Positions 31,288 to 45,300 of a stretch of 64,000 bases of DNA are shown piece after piece. The notes beneath the pieces were generated by a model, which was not told the DNA's origin, ran no database searches, and saw only the letters and a program-made list of their open reading frames with translations. This DNA comes from Leuctra nigra. Its lineage: Eukaryota > Arthropoda > Insecta > Plecoptera > Leuctridae. Numbering within the stretch: position 1 is the first letter of the stretch; each line of letters opens with the position of its first letter. The translations under genes were made by a program, and so were the position numbers. The stretch spans positions 51,114,194 through 51,178,193 of the forward strand of contig OW203763.1 in NCBI GenBank assembly GCA_934045905.1, written 5' to 3'.

Positions 31288-33650
31288 GTATCCATGCAGG
31301 CCCGTGTGATTCCGACTCTGCCAGGACACGACCACCGAGTACGACTGGATGTGTTGCTACCTACCGCATCATTATGATCAAGCGCATAGTAAGCTACTCG
31401 GTATCCATGCAGGTCCGTGTGATTCCGACTCTGCCAGGACACGACCACCGAGTACGACTGGATGTGTTGCTACCTACCGCATCATTATGATCAAGCGCAT
31501 GGTAAGCTATACTCGGTATCCATGCAGGCCCGTGTGATTCCGACTCTGCCAGGACACGACCACCGAGTACGACTGGATGTGTTGCTACCTATCGCATCAT
31601 TATGATCAAGCGCATAGTAAGCTATACTCGGTATCCATGCAGGTCCGTGTGATTCCGACTCTGCCAGGACACGACCACCGAGTACGACTGGATGTGTTGC
31701 TACCTATCGCATCATTATGATCAAACGCATGGTAAGCTATACTCGGTATCCATGCAGGCCCGTGTGATTCCGACTCTGCCAGGACACGACCACCGAGTAC
31801 GACTGGATGTGTTGCTACCTATCGCATCATTATGATCAAGCGCATGGTAAGCTATACTCGGTATCCATGCAGGCCCGTGTGATTCCGACTCTGCCAGGAC
31901 ACGACCACCGAGTACGACTGGATGTGTTGCTACCTATCGCATCATTATGATCAAGCGCATGGTAAGCTATACTCGGTATCCATGCAGGCCCGTGTGATTC
32001 CGACTCTGCCAGGACACGACCACCGAGTACGACTGGATGTGTTGCTACCTACCGCATCATTATGATCAAGCGCATGGTAAGCTATACTCGGTATCCATGC
32101 AGGCCCTTGTGATTCCGACTCTGCCAGGACACGACCACCGAGTACGACTGGATGTGTTGCTACCTATCGCATCATTATGATCAAGCGCATGGTAAGCTAT
32201 ACTCGGTATCCATGCAGGCCCTTGTGATTCCGACTCTGCCAGGACACGACCACCGAGTACGACTGGATGTGTTGCTACCTATCGCATCATTATGATCAAG
32301 CGCATGGTAAGCTATACTCGGTATCCATGCAGGCCCTTGTGATTCCGACTCTGCCAGGACACGACCACCGAGTACGACTGGATGTGTTGCTACCTATCGC
32401 ATCATTATGATCAAGCGCATGGTAAGCTATACTCGGTATCCATGCAGGCCCGTGTGATTCCGACTCTGCCAGGACACGACCACCGAGTACGACTGGATGT
32501 GTTGCTACCTATCGCATCATTATGATCAAGCGCATGGTAAGCTATACTCGGTATCCATGCAGGCCCGTGTGATTCCGACTCTGCCAGGACACGACCACCG
32601 AGTACGACTGGATGTGTTGCTACCTACCGCATCATTATGATCAAGCGCATGGTAAGCTATACTCGGTATCCATGCAGGCCCGTGTGATTCCGACTCTGCC
32701 AGGACACGACCACCGAGTACGACTGGATGTGTTGCTACCTATCGCATCATTATGATCAAGCGCATAGTAAGCTATACTCGGTATCCATGCAGGCCCGTGT
32801 GATTCCGACTCTGCCAGGACACGACCACCGAGTACGACTGGATGTGTTGCTACCTATCGCATCATTATGATCAAGCGCATGGTAAGCTATACTCGGTATC
32901 CATGCAGGCCCGTGTGATTCCGACTCTGCCAGGACACGACCACCGAGTACGACTGGATGTGTTGCTACCTATCGCATCATTATGATCAAGCGCATGGTAA
33001 GCTATACTCGGTATCCATGCAGGCCCGTGTGATTCCGACTCTGCCAGGACACGACCACCGAGTACGACTGGATGTGTTGCTACCTATCGCATCATTATGA
33101 TCAAGCGCATAGTAAGCTATACTCGGTATCCATGCAGGCCCGTGTGATTCCGACTCTGCCAGGACACGACCACCGAGTACGACTGGATGTGTTGCTACCT
33201 ATCGCATCATTATGATCAAGCGCATAGTAAGCTATACTCGGTATCCATGCAGGCCCGTGTGATTCCGACTCTGCCAGGACACGACCACCGAGTACGACTG
33301 GATGTGTTGCTACCTATCGCATCATTATGATCAAGCGCATGGTAAGCTATACTCGGTATCCATGCAGGCCCGTGTGATTCCGACTCTGCCAGGACACGAC
33401 TACCGAGTACGACTGGATGTGTTGCTACCTACCGCATCATTATGATCAAGCGCATGGTAAGCTACTCGGTATCCATGCAGGCCCGTGTGATTCCGACTCT
33501 GCAAGGACACGACCACCGAGTACGACTGGATGTGTTGCTACCTACCGCATCATTATGATCAAGCGCATGGTAAGCTACTCGGTATCCATGCAGGCCCGTG
33601 TGATTCCGACTCTGCCAGGACACGACTACCGAGTACGACTGGATGTCCTG
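31288..33650 (-). repeat. Minisatellite of 113-115-bp units derived from the FN3-coding exon
   Basis: Twenty-one unit starts (GTATCCATGCAGG) are visible at 31288, 31401 and then every 115 bp to 33356, followed by 33469 and 33582. Units at both edges are 113 bp; internal units have an extra TA. The unit is the reverse complement of the exon sequence encoding SVVVSWQSRNHTGLHGYRVA and the following YHALDHNDA segment. Since 113 and 115 are not multiples of three, neighbouring units are out of frame and the array cannot encode repeated FN3 domains. Each unit carries GCG|GTAGGT, a possible splice donor on the minus strand. Confidence 0.9.
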
Positions 33651-33838
33651 GATGGCCAGCTTCAGGACGAATGGAGTCGAACAAAAGAGCGGGGGCTCGA
33701 GGTCCAGGAAGATCTGACCTCGCAGCTCCGGCGGTTGCTCACATCGCAGACTCTGTGTGGTCATGCCGACCAGCTTCTGATGATCTCGCAGCCATTCCCA
33801 CAGCTCTTGCGAGTCACAGCCGCAGTGCAGGGGATTCT
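33546..33838 (-). CDS. LRR cell-surface protein, exon 2 (LRRCT and half FN3)
   Basis: The acceptor TTGTAATGTTGTAG precedes 33838. The phase matches exon 1 (one base plus two), giving EENPLHCGC across the junction, the canonical start of an LRR C-terminal cap. Then come CGC, LRCEQPP and LFC (the four cap cysteines), followed by LKLAIQDIQSYSVVVSWQSR and GLHGYRVAYHAL, strands A to C of an FN3 domain. A plausible donor GCG|GTAGGT ends the exon in phase 0 at 33546. If it is not used, the frame stops at 33462 inside the minisatellite. The second half of the FN3 domain and any anchor are not found in the window. The FN3 portion is the source of the minisatellite. Confidence 0.75.
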
Positions 33839-35125
33839 CTACAACATTACAAGTAGAGAATGGTGGGAATTTATTGCAAGGAAGCATGAGAAGAGCTCAA
33901 AACTTTATCCATCTTAGTTGTGACACCTGTCATTTTGAGAGGAAATACACTAAAAAACACCATAAAACTGGTACTCGAAAGAAACTGATTTTAACTGATA
34001 AAGATGCTATGGCATCATCTGATGAAATATCGCACACCTAGAAGTAGACCGCCACAAGTTGTTTTTAGTAGTTTTGAGTAAAAGCGAAAATAATGAATAA
34101 TACGTAGTTTGAGAAATATTGGGTCGATTTTCACCTTATTTTTATTGAACATCGTCAATTTTTTTATTGACATATCAGATTATGAACCCTAAATATTGTT
34201 TTTTCTTCCAAATTTGTATAAAAGGGAAAAATGCATTTTATATTTTGGGGGATATGAATATGCTTTTATTCAAATCATAGACTGCCACAAATGTGTTGCG
34301 GCGGTATTTGAATAATATTTGTCATTCTCTAAGCATTTGATCTGAAATCAATAAGGACGTGTACACATTACTTGTGGCAGTTTAGTTATCGTTTAATAAT
34401 AAAGGTTACATGGTTTCAATGTAAGTTGGGGCAGTATTCGACTAATATTTCAGTCAAATACCCATATAATAGTCAAATGCCTAGAGAGACATAATCAATA
34501 TGTGGCGGTATACTATGCTGACAGTTGCAGAAATTTAAGCCGTCAGAACACAAACTAGTATAACTTGTGGCACTTTAGGTTTATATATATATATACACTG
34601 TCTTCATATATTTATGCAAAACCAAAATGGGTTCAAACTATTTGCTGCATTGTATCGGAGGAACCATCACAAAACCAAATAGAAAGAGGGAATTATCCCC
34701 GATAACATTCTTACAATGAGAGATACGTTTATGGCATGATAAGCGAATACTAATAATATGTAGGTTTTAGTTGCGCCAGGTGTATTTCAATATAGTTGTG
34801 AATTTGAGTCTATTTGGGACTCAAATAACTTGATGAACTTGATGTCACGATTCCAAAAAGTTTTTAAGGGGACAATGTACCTAATAAAAACGGCATATTT
34901 TGTTTTCTCAGTTTAATACTTTGTTAATATTCCCCTTTGCTTAAGCTTAAAATTAACACCAGCAACAATATTGTAGATTGGGTATGAATTAAAAAAAAAA
35001 TCATGTAAAATGTTTGTGCTCATAACACATAGTATTGGACATACAATGCAATCTTTGATGACATTACTCAGAAAAATCGATGCATTTCATTTCGTCTTCC
35101 TTCTTTGGTTTGGATTTGTTCAAAT

Positions 35126-35310
35126 AAAACCAATTTTTCCTTAGGATGGGACACAAACTATATATTTATAATCACAATCTGAATATTTCAGTCTCTCTCC
35201 GCGACCTTATATTCAGTCACTTTCTGGGACCTTATATTGAAATATTGAGATTGTGATAATAAATATATATAGTTTGTGTACCGTCCTAAGGAAAAATAGG
35301 TTTTATTTGA
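35126..35310. repeat. Foldback repeat in the intron
   Basis: AAATAAAACC...TTTTTCCTTAGGA and ACACAAACTATATAT on the left face TCCTAAGGAAAAATAGG and ATATATAGTTTGTGT on the right around a loop of about 50 bp. Within the loop, GACCTTATATT occurs twice. It is MITE-like. Confidence 0.65.
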
Positions 35311-36324
35311 TGTTACGTTCTCTGAAACATTTTCCAAAAAAATTAACTAATGCAAAATTATTTTTTTACAGGGAGAAGCTAATTGACCCGAAATACTTGT
35401 AACGTACGAAATACGTAAAATACGTGTTTTCATTTGGGTATGATTAACAATAGTTATTTAAAAAATTATGGTGCAGTTTGTAGTTTTTTAGAAAAATAAG
35501 AAAAAATTACAAATTTAAGAATTTGTAAAATTATTTTATCTACATATTACTCAAAAGCTAATATAAATAAAACAAATTCGATACTCTTGAGTGTTATCAT
35601 GTTGATCTATACCTACTGTCCGAAAAAAATTATGTCATGAATTTATTTTAAAAAATATGGAAGACAGAAATACCTTTTACTAAAATATTATTACTTTTAA
35701 CAAATAAACCAAAACAATTTTTTAAAATGTTTTTAATATTAGTGTTGAGTATAACTTTCAGGCTGACTTTATAGTAATTTCAGTTTTTTTAGCTGTATTC
35801 CCTTTAAAGTCAAAATCGAGAAAATTGCCAATGCGCCTGCCTCTTCTATGGAATGATGCAGATTTATAGTGACAAATCACACTTACTCTTTATCTTTTAA
35901 TTGCATTCAGTATTTGATTGGATTCAGGGATTGACTGTTATAGACCGAGAGCGGTTTCGAGAGTTTGGAACGATGGACTCAAGTGTCAATCCTGAGCGCG
36001 AGCCCGGCTGTGGGTCAGTCTAAATTTCCATAATTTCGCTCTAATTAATATGTTGATGGATCGACACTTATAATTAACACCTGGTTCTGCTCTGCTCTTG
36101 ACGATTTAGACGAGCAGTAGAAAAAAAACAAATCGCGAACCGTTAGAGAAAATGTCGAAATTTTTATTTCAATGTAAACTACTTTCGCAGTAAAAGAAAA
36201 ATAATGTAATAAAGGCAATATTACGAATTTAAATATTCTTTTTCGTAGGTGTATTAATCGAGCAGTAATAATTATTAGAATATTTTTATATTTAGGTACT
36301 TGATTCAATCACAACCTATTCAAT

Positions 36325-39300
36325 GAGGTGAAACACATAATAATCACTCTGTGGTGCGAGATTATCTTGTAAAAGTGAGGTGAAACACATAATAATCACT
36401 CTGTGGTGCGAGATTATCTGGTAAAAGTGAGGTGAACACACATAATAATCACTCTGTAGTGCGAGATTATCTTGTAAAAGTGAGGGGAAACACATAATAA
36501 TCACTCTGTGGTGCGAGAATATCTTGTAAAAGTGAGGTGAACACACATAATAATCACTCTGTGGTGCGAGATTATCTGGTAAAAGTGAGGTGAAACACAT
36601 AATAATCACTCTGTGGTGCGAGATTATCTTGTAAAAGTGAGTTGAAACACATAATAATCACTCTGTGGTGCGAGATTATCTGGTAAAAGTGAGGGAAAAC
36701 ACATAATAATCACTCTGTGGTGCGAGATTATCTGGTAAAAGTGAGGGGAAACACATAATAATCACTCTGTGGTGCGAGAATATCTGGTAAAAGTGAGGGG
36801 AAACACATAATAATCACTCTGTGGTGCGAGAATATCTTGTAAAAGTGAGGTGAAACACATAATAATCACTCTGTGGTGCGAGATTATCTGGTAAAAGTGA
36901 GGGAAAACACATAATAATCACTCTGTGGTGCGAGATTATCTGGTAAAAGTGAGGTGAAACACATAATAATCACTCTGTGGTGCGAGATTATCTGGTAAAA
37001 GTGAGGGGAAACACATAATAATCACTCTGTGGTGCGAGATTATCTGGTAAATGTGAGGTAAACACATAATAATCACTCTGTGGTGCGAGATTAGCTGGTA
37101 AAAGTGAGTTGAAACACATAACAATCACTCTGTGGTGCGAGATTATCTGGTAAAAGTGAGGGGAAACACATAATAATCACTCTGTGGTGCGAGATTATCT
37201 GGTAAAAGTGAGGGGAAACACATAACAATCACTCTGTGGTGCGAGATTATATGGTAAAAGTGAGTTGAAACACATAACAATCACTCTGTGGTGCGAGATT
37301 ATCTGGTAAAAGTGAGGGGAAACACATAATAATCACTCTGTGGTGCGAGATTATCTGGTAAAAGTGAGGTGAAACACATAATAATCACTCTGTGGTGCGA
37401 GATTATCTGGTAAAAGTGAGGGGAAACACATAATAATCACTCTGTGGTGCGAGAATATCTGGTAAAAGTGAGGTGAAACACATAATAATCACTCTGTGGT
37501 GCGAGATTATCTGGTAAAAGTGAGGGGAAACACATAATAATCACTCTGTGGTGCGAGATTATCTGGTAAAAGTGAGGGGAAACACATAATAATCACTCTG
37601 TGGTGCGAGATTATCTGGTAAATGTGAGGTAAACACATAATAATCACTCTGTGGTGCGAGATTATCTGGTAAAAGTGAGTTGAAACACATAACAATCACT
37701 CTGTGGTGCGAGATTATCTGGTAAAAGTGAGGTGAAACACATAATAATCACTCTGTGGTGCGAGATTATCTGGTAAAAGTGAGTTGAAACACATAACAAT
37801 CACTCTGTGGTGCGAGATTATCTGGTAAAAGTGAGGGGAAACACATAATAATCACTCTGTGGTGCGAGATTATCTGGTAAAAGTGAGGTGAAACACATAA
37901 TAATCACTCTGTGGTGCGAGATTATCTGGTAAAAGTGAGTAAAAACACATAATAATCACTCTGTGGTGCGAGATTATCTGGTAAAAGTGAGGGGAAACAC
38001 ATAATAATCACTCTGTGGTGCGAGATTATCTGGTAAAAGTGAGGGGAAACACATAATAATCACTCTGTGGTGCGAGATTATCTGGTAAAAGTGAGTTGAA
38101 ACACATAATAATCACTCTGTGGTGCGAGATTATCTTGTAAAAGTGAGGTGAAACACATAATCATCACTCTGTGGTGCGAGATTATCTTGTAAAAGTGAGG
38201 GAAAACACATAACAATCACTCTGTGGTGCGAGATTATCTGGTAAAAGTGAGGGGAAACACATAATAATCACTCTGTGGTGCGAGATTATCTGGTAAAAGT
38301 GAGTTAAAACACATAATAATCACTCTGTGGTGCGAGATTATCTTGTAAAAGTGAGGTGAAACACATAACAATCACTCTGTGGTGCGAGATTATCTGGTAA
38401 AAGTGAGTTGAAACACATAACAATCACTCTGTGGTGCGAGAATATCTGGTAAAAGTGAGGGGAAACACATAATAATCACTCTGTGGTGCGAGATTATCTG
38501 GTAAAAGTGAGGTGAAACACATAATAATCACTCTGTGGTGCGAGATTATCTTGTAAAAGTGAGGGAAAACACATAATAATCACTCTGTGGTGCGAGAATA
38601 TCTGGTAAAAGTGAGGGGAAACACATAATAATCACTCTGTGGTGCGAGAATATCTGGTAAAAGTGAGGGGAAACACATAATAATCACTCTGTGGTGCGAG
38701 AATATCTGGTAAAAGTGAGGGGAAACACAAAATAATCACTCTGTGGTGCGAGATTATCTTGTAAAAGTGAGGTAAAACACATAATAATCACTCTGTGGTG
38801 CGAGATTATCTGGTAAAAGTGAGTTGAAACACATAACAATCACTCTGTGGTGCGAGATTATCTGGTAAAAGTGAGGGGAAACACATAATAATCACTCTGT
38901 GGTGCGAGAATATCTGGTAAAAGTGAGGTGAAACACATAATAATCACTCTGTGGTACGAGATTATCTGGTAAAAGTGAGGGGAAACACATAACAATCACT
39001 CTGTGGTGCGAGAATATCTTGTAAAAGTGAGGGGAAACACATAACAATCACTCTGTGGTGCGAGATTATCTGGTAAAAGTGAGGGGAAACACATAATAAT
39101 CACTCTGTGGTGCGAGAATATCTGGTAAAAGTGAGGGGAAACACATAATAATCACTCTGTGGTGCGAGAATATCTTGTAAAAGTGAGGGGAAACACATAA
39201 CAATCACTCTGTGGTGCGAGATTATCTTGTAAAAGTGAGGTGAAACACATAATAATCACTCTGTGGTGCGAGAATATCTGGTAAAAGTGAGGGGAAACAC

Positions 39301-42300
39301 ATAACAATCACTCTGTGGTGCGAGAATATCTTGTAAAAGTGAGGGGAAACACATAACAATCACTCTGTGGTGCGAGATTATCTGGTAAAAGTGAGTTGAA
39401 ACACATAATAATCACTCTGTGGTGCGAGAATATCTGGTAAAAGTGAGGTGAAACACATAATAATCACTCTGTGGTGCGAGATTATCTGGTTAAAGTGAGG
39501 TGAAACACATAATAATCACTCTGTGGTGCGAGAATATCTGGTAAAAGTGAGGGGAAACACATAATAATCACTCTGTGGTGCGAGATTATCTTGTAAAAGT
39601 GAGGGGTAACACATAATAATCACTCTGTGGTGCGAGATTATCTTGTAAAAGTGAGGTGAAACACATAATAATCACTCTGTGGTGCGAGATTATCTGGTAA
39701 AAGTGAGGGAAAACACATAATAATCACTCTGTGGTGCGAGATTATCTGGTAAAAGTGAGGTGAAACACATAATAATCACTCTGTGGTGCGAGATTATCTG
39801 GTAAAAGTGAGGGGAAACACATAATAATCACTCTGTGGTGCGAGATTATCTGGTAAAAGTGAGGGGAAACACATAATAATCACTCTGTGGTGCGAGATTA
39901 TCTTGTAAAAGTGAGGTGAAACACATAATAATCACTCTGTGGTGCGAGATTATCTGGTAAAAGTGAGGTAACACACATAATAATCACTCTGTGGTGCGAG
40001 ATTATCTTGTAAAAGTGAGGTGAAACACATAATAATCACTCTGTGGTGCGAGATTATCTTGTAAAAGTGAGGGGAAACACATAACAATCACTCTGTGGTG
40101 CGAGATTATCTGGTAAAAGTGAGGGGAAACACATAATAATCACTCTGTGGTGCGAGATTATCTGGTAAAAGTGAGTTAAAACACATAATAATCACTCTGT
40201 GGTGCGAGATTATCTTGTAAAAGTGAGGGGAAACACATAATAATCACTCTGTGGTGCGAGATTATCTGGTTAAAGTGAGGTGAAACAAATAATAATCACT
40301 CTGTGGTGCAGGAATATCTGGTAAAAGTGAGGTGAAACACATAATAATCACTCTGTGGTGCGAGATTATCTTGTAAAAGTGAGGTGAAACACATCATAAT
40401 CAATCTGTGGTGCGAGATTATCTAATAAAAGTGAGGGGAAACACATAATAATCACTCTGTGGTGCGAGATTATCTTGTAAAAGTGAGGTGAAACACATAA
40501 TAATCACTCTGTGGTGCGAGATTATCTTGTAAAGGGGAGGGGAAACACATAACAATCACTCTGTGGTGCGAGATTATCTTGTAAAAGTGAGGGGAAACAC
40601 ATAATAATCACTCGGTGGTGCGAGATTATCTGGTAAAAGTGAGGGGAAACACATAATAATCACTCTGTGGTGCGAGAATATCTAATAAAAGTGAGGGGAA
40701 ACACATAATAATCACTATGTGGTGCGAGATTATCTTGTAAAAGTGAGGTGAAACACAAAATAATCACTCTGTGGTGCGAGATTATCTTGTAAAAGTGAGG
40801 GGAAACACATAACAATCACTCTGTGGTGCGAGATTATCTTGTAAAAGTGAGGTGAAACACATAATAATCACTCTGTGGTGCGAGATTATCTGGTAAAAGT
40901 GAGGTGAAACACATAATAATCACTCTGTGGTGCGAGATTATCTGGTAAAAGTGAGGGGAAACACATAATAATCACTCTGTGGTGCGAGTATATCTAATAA
41001 AAGTGAGGGGAAACACATAATAATCACTCTGTGGTGCGAGATTATCTTGTAAAAGTGAGGTGAAACACATAATAATCACTCTGTGGTGCGAGATTATCTT
41101 GTAAAAGTGAGGGGAAACACATAACAATCACTCTGTGGTGCGAGTTTATCTTGTAAAAGTGAGGGGAAACACATATTAATCACTCTGTGGTGCGAGATTA
41201 TCTTGTAAAAGTGAGGTGAAACACATAACAATCACTCTGTGGTGCGGGAATATCTGGTAAAAGTGAGGGGAAACACATAACAATCACTCTGTGGTGCGAG
41301 ATTATCTTGTAAATGTGAGGGGAAACACATAATAATCACTCTGTGGTGCGAGATTATCTTGTAAAAGTGAGGTGAAACACATAACAATCACTCTGTGGTG
41401 CGAGATTATCTTGTAAAAGTGAGGTGAAACACATAATAATCACTCTGTGGTGCGAGAATATCTAATAAAAGTGAGGGGAAACACATAATAATCACTCTGT
41501 GGTGCGAGATTATCTGGTAAAAGTGAGGTGAAACACATAATAATCACTCTGTGGTGCGGGAATATCTGGTAAAAGTGAGGGGAAACACATAATAATCACT
41601 CTGTGGTGCGAGATTATCTTGTAAAAGTGAGGTGAAACACATAATAATCACTCTGTGGTGCGAGATTATCTTGTAAAAGTGAGGGGAAACACATAACAAT
41701 CACTCTGTGGTGCGAGATTATCTTGTAAAAGTGAGGGGAAACACATAACAATCACTCTGTGGTGCGAGATTATCTGGTAAAAGTGAGGGGAAACACATAA
41801 TAATCACTCTGTGGTGCGAGATTATCTGGTAAAAGTGAGTTAAAACACATAATAATCACTCTGTGGTGCGGGAATATCTGGTAAAAGTGAGGGGAAACAC
41901 ATAATAATCACTCTGTGGTGCGAGATTATCTTGTAAAAGTGAGGTGAAACACATAATAATCACTCTGTGGTGCGAGATTATCTTGTAAAAGTGAGGGGAA
42001 ACACATAACAATCACTCTGTGGTGCGAGATTATCTTGTAAAAGTGAGGGGAAACACATAACAATCACTCTGTGGTGCGAGATTATCTGGTAAAAGTGAGG
42101 GGAAACACATAATAATCACTCTGTGGTGCGAGATTATCTGGTAAAAGTGAGTTAAAACACATAATAATCACTCTGTGGTGCGGGAATATCTGGTAAAAGT
42201 GAGGGGAAACACATAATAATCACTCTGTGGTGCGAGATTATCTTGTAAAAGTGAGGTGAAACACATAATAATCACTCTGTGGTGCGAGATTATCTTGTAA

Positions 42301-45300
42301 AAGTGAGGTGAAACACATAATAATCACTCTGTGGTGCGAGATTATCTTGTAAAAGTGAGGGGAAACACATAACAATCACTCTGTGGTGCGAGATTATCTG
42401 GTAAAAGTGAGGGGAAACACATAATAATCACTCTGTGGTGCGAGATTATCTGGTAAAAGTGAGTTAAAACACATAATAATCACTCTGTGGTGCGAGATTA
42501 TCTTGTAAAAGTGAGGGGAAACACATAATAATCACTCTGTGGTGCGAGATTATCTGGTTAAAGTGAGGTGAAACAAATAATAATCACTCTGTGGTGCAGG
42601 AATATCTGGTAAAAGTGAGGTGAAACACATAATAATCACTCTGTGGTGCGAGATTATCTTGTAAAAGTGAGGTGAAACACATCATAATCAATCTGTGGTG
42701 CGAGATTATCTAATAAAAGTGAGGGGAAACACATAATAATCACTCTGTGGTGCGAGATTATCTTGTAAAAGTGAGGTGAAACACATAATAATCACTCTGT
42801 GGTGCGAGATTATCTTGTAAAGGGGAGGGGAAACACATAACAATCACTCTGTGGTGCGAGATTATCTTGTAAAAGTGAGGGGAAACACATAATAATCACT
42901 CGGTGGTGCGAGATTATCTGGTAAAAGTGAGGGGAAACACATAATAATCACTCTGTGGTGCGAGAATATCTAATAAAAGTGAGGGGAAACACATAATAAT
43001 CACTATGTGGTGCGAGATTATCTTGTAAAAGTGAGGTGAAACACAAAATAATCACTCTGTGGTGCGAGATTATCTTGTAAAAGTGAGGGGAAACACATAA
43101 CAATCACTCTGTGGTGCGAGATTATCTTGTAAAAGTGAGGTGAAACACATAATAATCACTCTGTGGTGCGAGATTATCTGGTAAAAGTGAGGTGAAACAC
43201 ATAATAATCACTCTGTGGTGCGAGATTATCTGGTAAAAGTGAGGGGAAACACATAATAATCACTCTGTGGTGCGAGTATATCTAATAAAAGTGAGGGGAA
43301 ACACATAATAATCACTCTGTGGTGCGAGATTATCTTGTAAAAGTGAGGTGAAACACATAATAATCACTCTGTGGTGCGAGATTATCTTGTAAAAGTGAGG
43401 GGAAACACATAACAATCACTCTGTGGTGCGAGATTATCTTGTAAAAGTGAGGGGAAACACATATTAATCACTCTGTGGTGCAAGATTATCTTGTAAAAGT
43501 GAGGTGAAACACATAACAATCACTCTGTGGTGCGGGAATATCTGGTAAAAGTGAGGGGAAACACATAACAATCACTCTGTGGTGCGAGATTATCTTGTAA
43601 ATGTGAGGGGAAACACATAATAATCACTCTGTGGTGCGAGATTATCTTGTAAAAGTGAGGTGAAACACATAACAATCACTCTGTGGTGCGAGATTATCTT
43701 GTAAAAGTGAGGTGAAACACATAATAATCACTCTGTGGTGCGAGAATATCTAATAAAAGTGAGGGGAAACACATAATAATCACTCTGTGGTGCGAGATTA
43801 TCTGGTAAAAGTGAGGTGAAACACATAATAATCACTCTGTGGTGCGAGAATATCTAATAAAAGTGAGGGGAAACACATAATAATCACTATGTGGTGCGAG
43901 ATTATCTTGTAAAAGTGAGGTGAAACACAAAATAATCACTCTGTGGTGCGAGATTATCTTGTAAAAGTGAGGGGAAACACATAACAATCACTCTGTGGTG
44001 CGAGATTATCTTGTAAAAGTGAGGTGAAACACATAATAATCACTCTGTGGTGCGAGATTATCTGGTAAAAGTGAGGTGAAACACATAATAATCACTCTGT
44101 GGTGCGAGATTATCTGGTAAAAGTGAGGGGAAACACATAATAATCACTCTGTGGTGCGAGTATATCTAATAAAAGTGAGGGGAAACACATAATAATCACT
44201 CTGTGGTGCGAGATTATCTTGTAAAAGTGAGGTGAAACACATAATAATCACTCTGTGGTGCGAGATTATCTTGTAAAAGTGAGGGGAAACACATAACAAT
44301 CACTCTGTGGTGCGAGATTATCTTGTAAAAGTGAGGGGAAACACATATTAATCACTCTGTGGTGCGAGATTATCTTGTAAAAGTGAGGTGAAACACATAA
44401 CAATCACTCTGTGGTGCGGGAATATCTGGTAAAAGTGAGGGGAAACACATAACAATCACTCTGTGGTGCGAGATTATCTTGTAAATGTGAGGGGAAACAC
44501 ATAATAATCACTCTGTGGTGCGAGATTATCTTGTAAAAGTGAGGTGAAACACATAACAATCACTCTGTGGTGCGAGATTATCTTGTAAAAGTGAGGTGAA
44601 ACACATAATAATCACTCTGTGGTGCGAGAATATCTAATAAAAGTGAGGGGAAACACATAATAATCACTCTGTGGTGCGAGATTATCTGGTAAAAGTGAGG
44701 TGAAACACATAATAATCACTCTGTGGTGCGGGAATATCTGGTAAAAGTGAGGGGAAACACATAATAATCACTCTGTGGTGCGAGATTATCTTGTAAAAGT
44801 GAGGTGAAACACATAATAATCACTCTGTGGTGCGAGATTATCTTGTAAAAGTGAGGGGAAACACATAACAATCACTCTGTGGTGCGAGATTATCTTGTAA
44901 AAGTGAGGGGAAACACATAACAATCACTCTGTGGTGCGAGATTATCTGGTAAAAGTGAGGGGAAACACATAATAATCACTCTGTGGTGCGAGATTATCTG
45001 GTAAAAGTGAGTTAAAACACATAATAATCACTCTGTGGTGCGGGAATATCTGGTAAAAGTGAGGGGAAACACATAATAATCACTCTGTGGTGCGAGATTA
45101 TCTTGTAAAAGTGAGGTGAAACACATAATAATCACTCTGTGGTGCGAGATTATCTTGTAAAAGTGAGGGGAAACACATAACAATCACTCTGTGGTGCGAG
45201 ATTATCTTGTAAAAGTGAGGGGAAACACATAACAATCACTCTGTGGTGCGAGATTATCTGGTAAAAGTGAGGGGAAACACATAATAATCACTCTGTGGTG

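Noticed and set aside
31245..33917. A protein with many tandem FN3 modules encoded by the 115-bp array
   Set aside because: Unit lengths of 113 and 115 shift the frame at each copy, and each unit holds only about 38 codons of an FN3 domain of about 90. Plus-strand frames there are antisense.
36316..37695. 62-97-residue frames on the minus strand of the 52-bp satellite
   Set aside because: 52 bp is not a multiple of three. The frames are chance readings of variant units with no protein-like conservation.
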